DNA of 64,000 nt from UBA1181 sp963648205. GTDB lineage: Bacteria; Bacteroidota; Bacteroidia; Bacteroidales; Paludibacteraceae. The notes beneath the pieces are model-generated. The model did not search any database, had not been told where the DNA came from, and saw nothing but the letters and a program-made list of their open reading frames with translations. The stretch is from contig CAVJCT010000026.1 in assembly GCA_963648205.1 (NCBI GenBank), forward strand, positions 1 through 64,000. The letters run 5' to 3'. The translations under genes and the position numbers were made by a program. Each line of letters starts with the position of its first letter. Position 1 is the first letter of the stretch. Positions 1 through 7,692 of this stretch are shown piece after piece.

Positions 1-66
1 AGCATGATTTGCTTTGTTACGCAAAAGGCGTTTCATTGCCCAGTCAAACCTAACATAGTTCTCCAT
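1..66 (-). CDS. Rpn-family PD-(D/E)XK nuclease/putative transposase, N-terminal fragment
   Basis: The first 22 codons of a minus-strand gene are visible; the rest lies beyond the window edge. The ATG is at 66-64 and the peptide begins MENYVRFDWAMKRLLRNKAN. From memory this opening is typical of the Bacteroidales branch of the Rpn family, which are recombination-promoting nucleases annotated as putative transposases and often found in many genomic copies. The catalytic PD-(D/E)XK residues would lie outside the visible part, so activity cannot be judged. Family call is from the N-terminal motif only. Confidence 0.6.
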   Translation of the reverse strand, partial: MENYVRFDWAMKRLLRNKANHA

Positions 67-200
67 AAGTATCTCTCGTTTAATTTTAAAAGAATCAAAC
101 TTTCGTCTAATTCAAATGTCAAACAAAATCATAACGCACAAATTTAAGAAAATTTGCGGACTTTATGGATTCCTCAATGTTAATGTTTGTTTAAGGTTGC

Positions 201-1253
201 TTAATCTCTTAGTTTCGACTGGTAGTTTACGCTCTGTTTTAGATAGATGGTGAGCAACATCAAACCGATGAATACGAAGAACAATGACACTAACCAAAAT
301 TCTGAACAGGTGTCGTACAGTCCGTGTATTGTTGCGGGTACTGCAATCGCCAGGAAGTAGAGCGATCTTCTGTATTTGGGGTATAATGATGCAAACGAGA
401 GAAAGTATCCTGCAATACCGCACCAGCATGCGTGCAGAAATGGTAGGCTCGTTAATCGCATGATATTCAGGAAGAAAGATGTGTCATACGCCTCTTGTGC
501 ATTGATGGTCATTTGGTAGCCGACACCCTCGTAGACTCCAAACGCAATGCCAGATATTAGTCCGTAGAAAACCATCGTTCTCGGAATTAAGGGTTCTTTG
601 GCTCGTCGCAAAAGAATTATCAGAGGCAACATTTTGACCAATTCCTCGGTTAGCCCAACTCCTAATGTATATCCTATTGCTCTGAAAATCAGACTATTGG
701 ATTCTGTGAATACATAAAACGGATTGAGTTGGTTTAAACTCAATAGGTCGAATATGCCGAAAACAAAAATGTGTGTCAAAAAGAAAATGGTGATGGTCGT
801 CCTTCTGTCTACTTGTGATGTTTTAAAACATGCGTAGAAAAACAGTCCCCACATAATGGAGAAATACATTGCTATGGCATAGAAAAGAACGGCTCCTCCT
901 AATGGAAGGTTCGCCAAAATCATAGGTAGAAATCCAACAATGGCCAAAATGAGAAATCTCTGGTCGTACAAAAACTCCTTGGAAAAGAGTCTTGTTCGTG
1001 GAAAAATCAACTCAGAACCAATCTTGGATAACTGAGAAAATAGGTTGCCATTGTTTTCTACTTTGGCAACTAATTTGTTCTGTTTCAGATAGTAGTCTAC
1101 TGTTTTCACTGTGTCCTTGTCATCAGGGTCTACCACGTCACTGAGGGCAGCCTTGTCGTGTTTTAACACTTTCCCTTGGTTGACCAACGAAAGCAGGTAT
1201 TGCTCTTCGTATGGTCCGAAAAACTTTCCGTTTCTGATGACATAGATGTTCAT
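201..1253 (-). CDS. PrsW-family intramembrane metalloprotease with N-terminal GYF_2-like domain
   Basis: A 350-residue polytopic membrane protein. Residues 1-40 resemble the GYF_2 domain often attached to Bacteroidetes membrane proteins (GKFFGPYEEQYL). Residues 98 onward hold about seven to eight hydrophobic segments. The PrsW signature residues are present in order: a Glu pair E203-E204 in LTEELVK, a second conserved Glu E242 in AFGVYEG, H274 in FLHACW, and a late H310-x3-D314 (HGLYD). These are thought to form the metalloprotease site of PrsW/CAAX-protease-like enzymes. The substrate cannot be read from the context. It is the last visible gene of a minus-strand run that starts with panC. 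Start ATG at 1253 is the first available one. Confidence 0.8.
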   Translation of the reverse strand: MNIYVIRNGKFFGPYEEQYLLSLVNQGKVLKHDKAALSDVVDPDDKDTVKTVDYYLKQNKLVAKVENNGNLFSQLSKIGSELIFPRTRLFSKEFLYDQRFLILAIVGFLPMILANLPLGGAVLFYAIAMYFSIMWGLFFYACFKTSQVDRRTTITIFFLTHIFVFGIFDLLSLNQLNPFYVFTESNSLIFRAIGYTLGVGLTEELVKMLPLIILLRRAKEPLIPRTMVFYGLISGIAFGVYEGVGYQMTINAQEAYDTSFFLNIMRLTSLPFLHACWCGIAGYFLSFASLYPKYRRSLYFLAIAVPATIHGLYDTCSEFWLVSLFFVFIGLMLLTIYLKQSVNYQSKLRD

Positions 1254-1256
1254 AGG

Positions 1257-1430
1257 CTACAAAAAGAAACTGAACTCCGCATCATAGTCAACAAGTGGTA
1301 GTGCAATTGTAATTTGTGAAAAATGCTCATGTGAAGGCTGCTGGGAATGCTCTGTGAAAAAGGATCCCTTCCCATTTGGGACCACATAAGAATTTTTTGG
1401 AGGTTTCTCGTCGCCACTACAACTTAGAGT
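1257..1430 (-). other. Possible decayed or start-less short coding remnant upstream of the PrsW-like gene
   Basis: This interval stays open for 57 codons on the minus strand and ends three bases before the PrsW-like ATG. It has no ATG in frame; the first alternative start is a GTG at 1385. The translation looks protein-like rather than random: it begins TLSCSGDEKPPKNS, which resembles the lipobox and linker of a lipoprotein, and ends VDYDAEFSFFL. An in-frame TGA at 1433-1431 cuts it off from any signal peptide. It could be the tail of a lipoprotein gene whose front has been lost, or chance. A different frame holds a 45-codon ATG reading frame that overlaps the PrsW start by ATGA, but its composition looks poorer. 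Confidence 0.25.
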
Positions 1431-1458
1431 TCAGTTATTTTATCTCAAATCAGACGAT

Positions 1459-1911
1459 TTACAATAGGTCAATCGTCCAATTTAAACTTTGAATCTTCAA
1501 GTCTAATTCGCGTAATTTCTTTGCGTTCAAGTCTAATTCCTTGCGCAACTTAGCAACGTCTATCGTGCAGATGTATTTGATTTCATTGCGACTATAGCGA
1601 TTGTTGCTTGTGCTACAATGTGAAAGAATATCTTGCAATGTTCTCACTTTAGACGACAGCACATCTCTGTGCGACAACATTTTTGTAATCGACTCTCCCT
1701 CGACAATAGCGTTGAGGTTGGTGTTGTTGATCCTAAAGATGTAGGTCTCCAACTCCGAATAATTAGCAGACAGTTCGTCAAAGAGTGCTTGAATATCCTC
1801 AACTGGTTCGTCACCTTCTTGAATTATAGAACTGTCGTTTATACGCTGATTCAACTCAGAAATCTTTGTCTGAAGTCTCGCTCTTTCACTTAATGCTTCT
1901 GCTAATTTCAT
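1459..1911 (-). CDS. DIP1984-family protein (DUF6847, formerly called septicolysin-like)
   Basis: A 150-residue, mostly helical soluble protein. It matches the family pattern as I remember it: an N-terminal MKLAEAL.ER, a central EGDEP motif followed by a heptad-rich stretch, an INNTN segment, the RYSRNEIKY block and the ending IQSLNWTIDLL. Molecular function of the family is unknown; the old name septicolysin comes from a weak similarity and is not evidence for a toxin. The ATG at 1911 is preferred over a TTG nine bases upstream. It follows panD by 10 bases, so it is probably the third gene of a panC-panD transcript, though no metabolic link to pantothenate is known. Confidence 0.75.
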   Translation of the reverse strand: MKLAEALSERARLQTKISELNQRINDSSIIQEGDEPVEDIQALFDELSANYSELETYIFRINNTNLNAIVEGESITKMLSHRDVLSSKVRTLQDILSHCSTSNNRYSRNEIKYICTIDVAKLRKELDLNAKKLRELDLKIQSLNWTIDLL

Positions 1912-1921
1912 AAAAAACAAT

Positions 1922-2275
1922 TTAGTCGATTATCAAATTTGTTTTTGTGTCAGGGAAAACTACCGATGGCTTGAACGTCTTTGCCTCCTCATACGACATA
2001 AAACCGTATGACATGATGATGACAACGTCGCCCGGACATGCCTTTCGGGCAGCTGCTCCATTCAAACAAATGACGCCAGAACCTCGTTCTCCCTTTATAG
2101 CGTATGTTTCGATTCTTTCACCGTTGTTGTTGTTGACGACTTGCACTTTCTCGTTGGGCAGAATGTTGGCGGCCTCCATCAATGCTTCGTCGATGGTGAT
2201 GCTACCAATATAGTCCAAATTGGCTTGTGTAACCGTAACGCGGTGAATCTTAGACTTTAATATTTCAACTTGCAT
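1922..2275 (-). CDS. panD: Aspartate 1-decarboxylase, pyruvoyl-dependent
   Basis: Makes beta-alanine from L-aspartate for pantothenate and coenzyme A synthesis in the cytoplasm. The 117-residue length is normal. The proenzyme self-cleaves between G24 and S25 (YIGSITID) and S25 becomes the catalytic pyruvoyl group. The conserved block around GERGSGVICLNGAAARK, which lines the active site, is intact. The gene starts 5 bases after the panC stop, so the two are translated from one message; PanC consumes the beta-alanine that PanD makes. Confidence 0.96.
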   Translation of the reverse strand: MQVEILKSKIHRVTVTQANLDYIGSITIDEALMEAANILPNEKVQVVNNNNGERIETYAIKGERGSGVICLNGAAARKACPGDVVIIMSYGFMSYEEAKTFKPSVVFPDTKTNLIID

Positions 2276-2280
2276 GGCGA

Positions 2281-3126
2281 CTATTTTTTATATTGAATAT
2301 TATCAATCAAACGAACTTCGCCACAATATACTGTGATACAGCCAGTTACATAGTCTGCATCAGACCACTCCTTGATAGGTTGCAAAGTGAGTGAGTTGAC
2401 AATCTCAAAATATTCAACTTCCAATTTAGGAAACTGATTAATCGTGCTGACAACCCAATTTTTGACCTCTTCCACACTCTTTACGCTTGCCAAATCGACG
2501 CTCATGAACAATGCTCTTGAAATGTTGACTGCGATTTTCTTCTCCTCGTCTGAAAGACGTGCGTTACGGCTACTCAGTGCCAAACCGCTCTCTTCGCGAA
2601 CGATAGGGCAACCCACAATCTCAAGATTGTAATTGTATCGTTTCACCATTTCTCGAATGATAGCCAACTGTTGGAAATCTTTCTCACCAAAGTAAGCACG
2701 AGTAGGTTTCACGATGTCAAAAAGTCGACTAACCACTTGACCCACACCGTTGAAATGACCTGGACGAGCAGGACCCTCCATCACTTGGTCTAACGGAGCA
2801 AAATCAAATTTGCGAGTGTCTGGGGTAGGGTATATCTCTTCTACGGAAGGAATGAACGCAAACGTACAATTGGCACTGGTCAGCAATTCAATGTCTGCTT
2901 CCTCCGTCCTTGGATATTTTTCCAAATCGGTAGAATTATTAAACTGGGTAGGGTTGACGAAGACGCTCACCACGCACACGTCATTCTCTGCCACGCATCT
3001 CTTCACCAATGAGAGGTGTCCATTGTGCAAAGCACCCATTGTAGGTACTAAACCAATTGTTTTTCCCTCTTTGCGGCATTGATCTAATGCGTCAGAGAGA
3101 CCTGAAACTGTCTTGTAAACTTTCAT
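2281..3126 (-). CDS. panC: Pantothenate synthetase (pantoate--beta-alanine ligase)
   Basis: Joins pantoate and beta-alanine using ATP through a pantoyl-adenylate intermediate. The 281-residue protein has the nucleotidyltransferase signature PTMGALHNGHLSL at residues 29-40 (HxGH version of HIGH) and the ATP-binding SSRN at 185-188; the FGEKDFQQL pantoate/ATP segment lies around 146-154. Length and motifs are standard, so it should be active. It is the first gene of the panC-panD transcript and diverges from the glycogen-synthase-like gene at 3303. I could not place its own promoter with confidence in the 176-base divergent region. Confidence 0.97.
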   Translation of the reverse strand: MKVYKTVSGLSDALDQCRKEGKTIGLVPTMGALHNGHLSLVKRCVAENDVCVVSVFVNPTQFNNSTDLEKYPRTEEADIELLTSANCTFAFIPSVEEIYPTPDTRKFDFAPLDQVMEGPARPGHFNGVGQVVSRLFDIVKPTRAYFGEKDFQQLAIIREMVKRYNYNLEIVGCPIVREESGLALSSRNARLSDEEKKIAVNISRALFMSVDLASVKSVEEVKNWVVSTINQFPKLEVEYFEIVNSLTLQPIKEWSDADYVTGCITVYCGEVRLIDNIQYKK

Positions 3127-3251
3127 TTTCGACTGTCTTTTTACAAAAAAGTTATATAGGAAAATATGCGATTCTCCTTTTCCTTAAATTTTGTGCAAAA
3201 GAAACATTTATTATTGAGAGACAAAAGCGCAACAAAGAAAAAAAACGAAAA

Positions 3252-3284
3252 TTTGGAGTGTTGCCCCTTTTTTGCTACCTTTGC
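3252..3284 (+). promoter_or_regulatory. Bacteroidetes-type promoter for the glycogen-synthase-like gene
   Basis: TTTG at 3252-3255, a 20-base spacer, then TACCTTTGC at 3276-3284. Both boxes and the spacing match the Bacteroides sigma factor consensus (TTTG, N19-21, TAnnTTTG). The ATG is at 3303, giving a very short leader. Confidence 0.85.
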
Positions 3285-3302
3285 GGAACTAATTGTGTGT
3301 GA

Positions 3303-4121
3303 ATGGAAACAGTGAAGATTTTATACATCTCGCAAGAGATTACCCCGTATTTGCCAGAAAGTGAAGTGGCGACTATGTGCAGAAACTTGCCGCAGGCAAT
3401 TCAAGAAAAGGGACGGGAGATTAGAACGTTCATGCCTCGCTTCGGTTGTGTGAACGAGAGAAGAAATCAATTGCACGAGGTGATTAGACTGTCTGGTATG
3501 AATTTGATCATTGATGATAACGACCATCCGTTGATCATCAAGGTCGCTTCTATTCAGGCTGCTCGTATGCAGGTCTACTTTATTGATAATGACGATTTCT
3601 TCCATAGAAAGACGATGATCGCCGACGAGAATGGTGAGGAATTTTCTGATAATGAAGATCGTTCAATCTTCTTCGTTCGTGGTGTTCTTGAAACGGTGAA
3701 GAAACTTCGCTGGGCTCCAGATATCGTGCATTGCCACGGTTGGATGACTTCCCTCGCACCTATTTATATTAAGAAGGCTTTCAATACTGATCCTTTCTTT
3801 AAAGATGCTAAGGTGGTCTACTCTGTATATGCGGATGATTTCAAACGTCCTTTCAGCGAAAAATTTGGAGAGAAACTGAAATTGGAAGGCATCACAGACG
3901 AGGATGTGAAAATGGTTTTGGGCAAAGAAACTTCTTTCGAGGATTTGACTAAGTTCGCTTTGGAATATTCAGACGGTGCGGTTATCGCTTCTCCGAATAC
4001 CAACCAAAATCTGAAAGATTATATTGCTAAATCTGGTAAACTTTTCTTAGATACTCCTGCTCCTGACAATTACGTCGACGCTTATAACGAGTTCTACGAT
4101 AAGGTATTACAAGGTAAATAA
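3303..4121 (+). CDS. Glycogen/starch synthase N-terminal-domain protein (GT5-like, probably non-catalytic)
   Basis: A 272-residue protein that looks like only the first Rossmann domain of glycosyltransferase family 5. It has the opening ILYISQEITPYLPESEV and the DIVHCHGWMTSLAP motif (about residues 139-152) of glycogen synthases, where the genuine enzymes carry DVVHAHDW. Full GT5 enzymes are roughly 450-550 residues with a second domain that binds ADP-glucose; that half is absent. The lysine-containing KxGGL motif expected after the first strand is replaced by ESEVATMC, so glucosyl transfer is unlikely. Such short homologues occur next to panC and a DUF4270 gene in other Bacteroidales as I recall. 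A regulatory or scaffold role is a guess. Confidence 0.75.
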   Translation: METVKILYISQEITPYLPESEVATMCRNLPQAIQEKGREIRTFMPRFGCVNERRNQLHEVIRLSGMNLIIDDNDHPLIIKVASIQAARMQVYFIDNDDFFHRKTMIADENGEEFSDNEDRSIFFVRGVLETVKKLRWAPDIVHCHGWMTSLAPIYIKKAFNTDPFFKDAKVVYSVYADDFKRPFSEKFGEKLKLEGITDEDVKMVLGKETSFEDLTKFALEYSDGAVIASPNTNQNLKDYIAKSGKLFLDTPAPDNYVDAYNEFYDKVLQGK

Positions 4122-4180
4122 TTCACCCAAACGGAATCGCGTATGACGGTCTATACCTAACTTGATAAATCTTTTTGCAA

Positions 4181-5668
4181 ATGAAAAATTACGAAATGGG
4201 TAGAAGAATTTGTTTCTCGTTTTGTGTGTTGTCATTGTTGTTCTTGGTTGGATGCCATGACGACGATGGCGTAGGTATGTCCATTCAGCCAGATGAGGAT
4301 GTGTTGCATACTTACTCGAACATGGTGAATGTGGAGACTTCATCAGTTGTGACAGATTCGGTTTTGAGCAAATATGATTATTTTCTGTTGGGCCGTTACC
4401 GTGACGAGAAATTTGGTGAGTCGGCTGCTGAGTTTATGACGCAGTTGGACGCTCGTATCGGTGGCGTTTCAGTCCCTGATACAGCAGTGGCTACGAGTTC
4501 CTCTTCATCTGTGGGAATCCTCAATACATTGCTCACTTCGATTGATTCGCATTACGGAGATATAATTTCCATTTCACAACCGTCTGATGTAGAGGTTGAT
4601 TCTGTAAGATTTTATTTGCAATATACGGACGATTTCTTTGGAGATTCCGCTGCGCTTCAGGCTATCTCCATCTATGAGTTGAATAAGCCTTTGAAGGATA
4701 CCAAAACGTTCACCAATGTGGATGTCTCTGACTACTGCGACAAGAGTTTGCTTTTGGGTAAGAAATCTTATCAGATTCAAAACAAACGTTCGTTGACCAT
4801 TACTTTGGATAATTCATTGGGTGAAAGATTGTTAGATGTTTATAAAGAGGGTTCTTCAATCTCAAGTCAAAATGATTTTAACGAGTATTTCAAAGGTGTG
4901 TATGTGAGTCATACGTTCAACCAAGGAACGGTTATGCAGATTTCGGTGGCTGGTATTCAGATTTTCTACCATTATGACGCGCTGATTGCTACAACGTATG
5001 ATGGCGCAGACACGACGGTGCAGGCTTCTTCTTTAGGAAAGGAGTTGAACCCGTTGGTATCTTCTATTTTCCTCTCTGCAAACAAGTCTGTTAAGCGTGT
5101 GAACGTGGTTACTCAAGCGGATCTTTCTACGGCTGTCAATACTTTGAATGAGGGTGATTACACATTCACCTACACACCTGCTGGACTTTACACAAGCGTG
5201 GATATTCCTTTTGATGTTCTGAAAGATTCTATTGAGACTATCTCGGGTGAAAAGGACGCTTCACGAATTATGTTCAATTCTGCGAAATTGATTTTCCATC
5301 GTGCAAGTTTGAATTGGAAGACCGATATTAAGGCAAGTTCTTATCTTTTGTTGATTAGCAAGAGCAAGGTAATCGATTTCTTCTACAACAATACGCAACC
5401 TGATGGCCTCACTTCTTTTGTAACCTCTATTGATACGACATATAACACTTATACGTTCAATATCACGGCTCCGTTGCAAAATAAATATCGAGGAACTGGT
5501 ACAACATTTGAAGATGATATGGTGTTGGTTCCAGTGGTTCGTTCTTCTGAGAGTAGCAACTACTATTATCGTCAGCAGTTGTGGTTGACGGCGACGATGT
5601 TGCACAGCCAAAATTCATTCTCAGAGGCTCTTCGTCCGCGTTTAGACGTTGTTTATACCAAGAGATAA
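4181..5668 (+). CDS. DUF4270-family outer-surface lipoprotein
   Basis: A 495-residue lipoprotein. A short positive N-terminus and hydrophobic stretch end in the lipobox LVGC (about residue 25), after which the mature protein starts CHDDDGVGMSIQPDED. The long body is rich in Ser, Thr, Asp and Tyr with alternating hydrophobic residues, as in beta-rich surface domains, and fits DUF4270, a Bacteroidetes-only family of unknown function. The ATG at 4181 is chosen over a TTG six bases upstream; ATG at 4196 is also possible. It lies 59 bases after the glycogen-synthase-like gene and may share its transcript. Confidence 0.8.
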   Translation: MKNYEMGRRICFSFCVLSLLFLVGCHDDDGVGMSIQPDEDVLHTYSNMVNVETSSVVTDSVLSKYDYFLLGRYRDEKFGESAAEFMTQLDARIGGVSVPDTAVATSSSSSVGILNTLLTSIDSHYGDIISISQPSDVEVDSVRFYLQYTDDFFGDSAALQAISIYELNKPLKDTKTFTNVDVSDYCDKSLLLGKKSYQIQNKRSLTITLDNSLGERLLDVYKEGSSISSQNDFNEYFKGVYVSHTFNQGTVMQISVAGIQIFYHYDALIATTYDGADTTVQASSLGKELNPLVSSIFLSANKSVKRVNVVTQADLSTAVNTLNEGDYTFTYTPAGLYTSVDIPFDVLKDSIETISGEKDASRIMFNSAKLIFHRASLNWKTDIKASSYLLLISKSKVIDFFYNNTQPDGLTSFVTSIDTTYNTYTFNITAPLQNKYRGTGTTFEDDMVLVPVVRSSESSNYYYRQQLWLTATMLHSQNSFSEALRPRLDVVYTKR

Positions 5669-5699
5669 TCTGGTCGTAATTGATTTAAAATAAAAAGCA

Positions 5700-6383
5700 A
5701 TGAAAGAGATAATGTCATTTCTCCGTCAGTTGCAGGTGAACAACAATACGGAGTGGTTTCATGCACATCGTGCGGAGTATGAGCATGCGAAGGCGAAGTT
5801 CAACGTTATCGCTGAGCGGATTATCGCTGGTGTGGCTTCTTTCGACCCTTCTGTTGGTAATTTGGAGTTGAAAGACTGCACTTACCGTATCAATCGAGAT
5901 ATTCGTTTTTCATTGGATAAATCGCCTTATAAAACGCATTTCGGTGTGTTTGTTTGTCCTGGTGGAAAGAAATCGGGCAAGGCAGGTTACTATTTCCATA
6001 TTTCTCCGAATGAGGGTACATATCCCGACGGCTGTATGTTGGCAATCGGCCATTACTGCTACGATAAGAACGTCGTTCAGATTGTCAGAGAGGATATAGA
6101 GGATGAGGGAGAAAAGTTTGATGCGATGATTCAAACTGCTGCGAAGTACGGCTTTGATTTGGATCATTCAGACGATTTGAAAAAAGTGCCTCGTGGCTTC
6201 TCTGCCGATTCACCCTACGCTGATTATTTGAAGTTGAAGGCTTATTGTTTGTGGTGCCCTTTGTCGGAGGAACTTGTCTATGCAGATGATATGGTAGAGC
6301 GTGTGTTGGAACTGTTCAAGGTCAACAAACCATTCAATGATTATTTGAATCGTGTGATTGAATATAGTAGGGAGGAAGATTAG
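5700..6383 (+). CDS. DUF2461-family (TIGR02453) conserved protein
   Basis: A 227-residue soluble protein without signal peptide. Family features seen: an N-terminal FLRQLQVNNNTEWFHAHR, the block YRINRDIRFSLDKSPYKTH around residues 62-80 and FHISPNEG further on. The family occurs in bacteria and fungi; no reaction is established to my knowledge. It follows the DUF4270 gene by 31 bases in the same direction and is closed by a strong hairpin at 6398, so the three plus-strand genes from 3303 plausibly form one unit. Confidence 0.8.
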   Translation: MKEIMSFLRQLQVNNNTEWFHAHRAEYEHAKAKFNVIAERIIAGVASFDPSVGNLELKDCTYRINRDIRFSLDKSPYKTHFGVFVCPGGKKSGKAGYYFHISPNEGTYPDGCMLAIGHYCYDKNVVQIVREDIEDEGEKFDAMIQTAAKYGFDLDHSDDLKKVPRGFSADSPYADYLKLKAYCLWCPLSEELVYADDMVERVLELFKVNKPFNDYLNRVIEYSREED

Positions 6384-6397
6384 AATTTGCGGTCTAT

Positions 6398-6440
6398 AAA
6401 AGAAAAACCGCGGTGTCTATGGCACTGCGGTTTCTTTTTA
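6398..6440. terminator. Bidirectional intrinsic terminator
   Basis: Inverted arms AAAACCGCGGTG and CACTGCGGTTTC with one G-T pair, flanked by A-rich and T-rich runs. It sits between the convergent DUF2461 gene and waaA and can serve both. Confidence 0.85.
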
Positions 6441-6454
6441 TAAGGTGTCGATTA

Positions 6455-7684
6455 TTATCCGAAAATCTGCTTGACAACTTTCTCTGTTGCGCCTCTGTTC
6501 TCTTTTGAGTAGGCATCTGCTGTAGTTGCTGTCTTTTCGTAGAGAGAAGAGGTTGGAGAGTATAATTCGTCCATCAGTGTGGCAAACTCTTCGTAGTTGT
6601 TGATTGAGTAAGCGCCGCCTCTTTCGACCATGTCTACTGCTTCTTTGAACTTCTTGTAGTTCGGTCCGAAGAGCACTGGTATGCCGTAAACGGAGGCTTC
6701 CAAGATGTTGTGGATGCCCACTCCGAATCCGCCACCGATGTAAGCGACCTTTCCGTATCTGTAGATAGAGGAAAGCAATCCGAAACAGTCGATAATCAAA
6801 CAATCTGCTTGTTTAACGCTGTTTTCGTCGGTTTGGGTGTAGCGTGCGTATGGGCGTTCCAACTGGCCGATGATTCGTTTCAAATGCTCCTCGTGAATCT
6901 CGTGAGGGGCGATGATGAACTTCAACTCTGGATGTTTGTTGATGTACGGAACGAGGATGTCTTCGTCTTTAGGCCAAGAACTTCCTGCAATGAATACAGG
7001 AGCGTCGCCAACGAATGATTGCACGATAGGCAACGGCTTAGACTTAGCAGCAATGTCTGCCACACGGTCGAATCGTGTGTCGCCCACCAATGAAACATTC
7101 TCAACGCCGATAGACTTCAGCAAATCCATCGAAACTTGATTCTGCACGAAGAGGTGTGTGAATTTCTTCAATATGCCTCTGTACCAGCCTCCGTACCACT
7201 TGAAGAATACTTGCGACTCTCTGAATATCGCAGAAACGATATAGGTCGGGATTTCTCGCTTCTTCAAGTAGGTGAGGTAGTTCATCCAAAACTCGTACTT
7301 GATGAAGATGGCGTATGCAGGATTTACGACAGACAAGAATTTCTTGGCATTCCAAGAGGTGTCCATCGGCAAATAGCAGACAATGTCTGCACCGTTGTAG
7401 TTCTTGCGTACCTCGTAGCCTGAGGGAGAGAAGAAAGTGACCAAAATCTTGAATTCGGGGCGTTCGCTTCTCAATTTCTCGATGATAGGGCGACCTTGTT
7501 CAAACTCGCCTAACGACGCTGCGTGTACCCAAACATACTTCTCTTTAGGGTCTATTTTTGATTTCAGAAGATCGAAAACGCCCTTCCTTCCTTCTACGAA
7601 TTTTTTCGCCTTATCGTTAAAAAAAGACATGAACCATGCTCCAGCAAAGTAGAGCATGATTCCTAAATTATACAAAAGTCGCAT
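6455..7684 (-). CDS. waaA: 3-deoxy-D-manno-octulosonic acid (Kdo) transferase
   Basis: Transfers Kdo from CMP-Kdo to lipid A precursor at the inner membrane, an essential step of lipopolysaccharide synthesis. The 409-residue length fits. An N-terminal membrane anchor (residues 1-20) is followed by the GT30 fold; the catalytic base is E60 in AASLGEFEQG. The C-terminal half carries the CMP-Kdo binding motif around GGFGVGIHNILEASVYGIPV. It starts 8 bases after gltX stops and ends the rplY-pth-gltX-waaA run. Whether it adds one Kdo or two cannot be read from the sequence. Confidence 0.95.
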   Translation of the reverse strand: MRLLYNLGIMLYFAGAWFMSFFNDKAKKFVEGRKGVFDLLKSKIDPKEKYVWVHAASLGEFEQGRPIIEKLRSERPEFKILVTFFSPSGYEVRKNYNGADIVCYLPMDTSWNAKKFLSVVNPAYAIFIKYEFWMNYLTYLKKREIPTYIVSAIFRESQVFFKWYGGWYRGILKKFTHLFVQNQVSMDLLKSIGVENVSLVGDTRFDRVADIAAKSKPLPIVQSFVGDAPVFIAGSSWPKDEDILVPYINKHPELKFIIAPHEIHEEHLKRIIGQLERPYARYTQTDENSVKQADCLIIDCFGLLSSIYRYGKVAYIGGGFGVGIHNILEASVYGIPVLFGPNYKKFKEAVDMVERGGAYSINNYEEFATLMDELYSPTSSLYEKTATTADAYSKENRGATEKVVKQIFG

Positions 7685-7692
7685 TTCAGACC

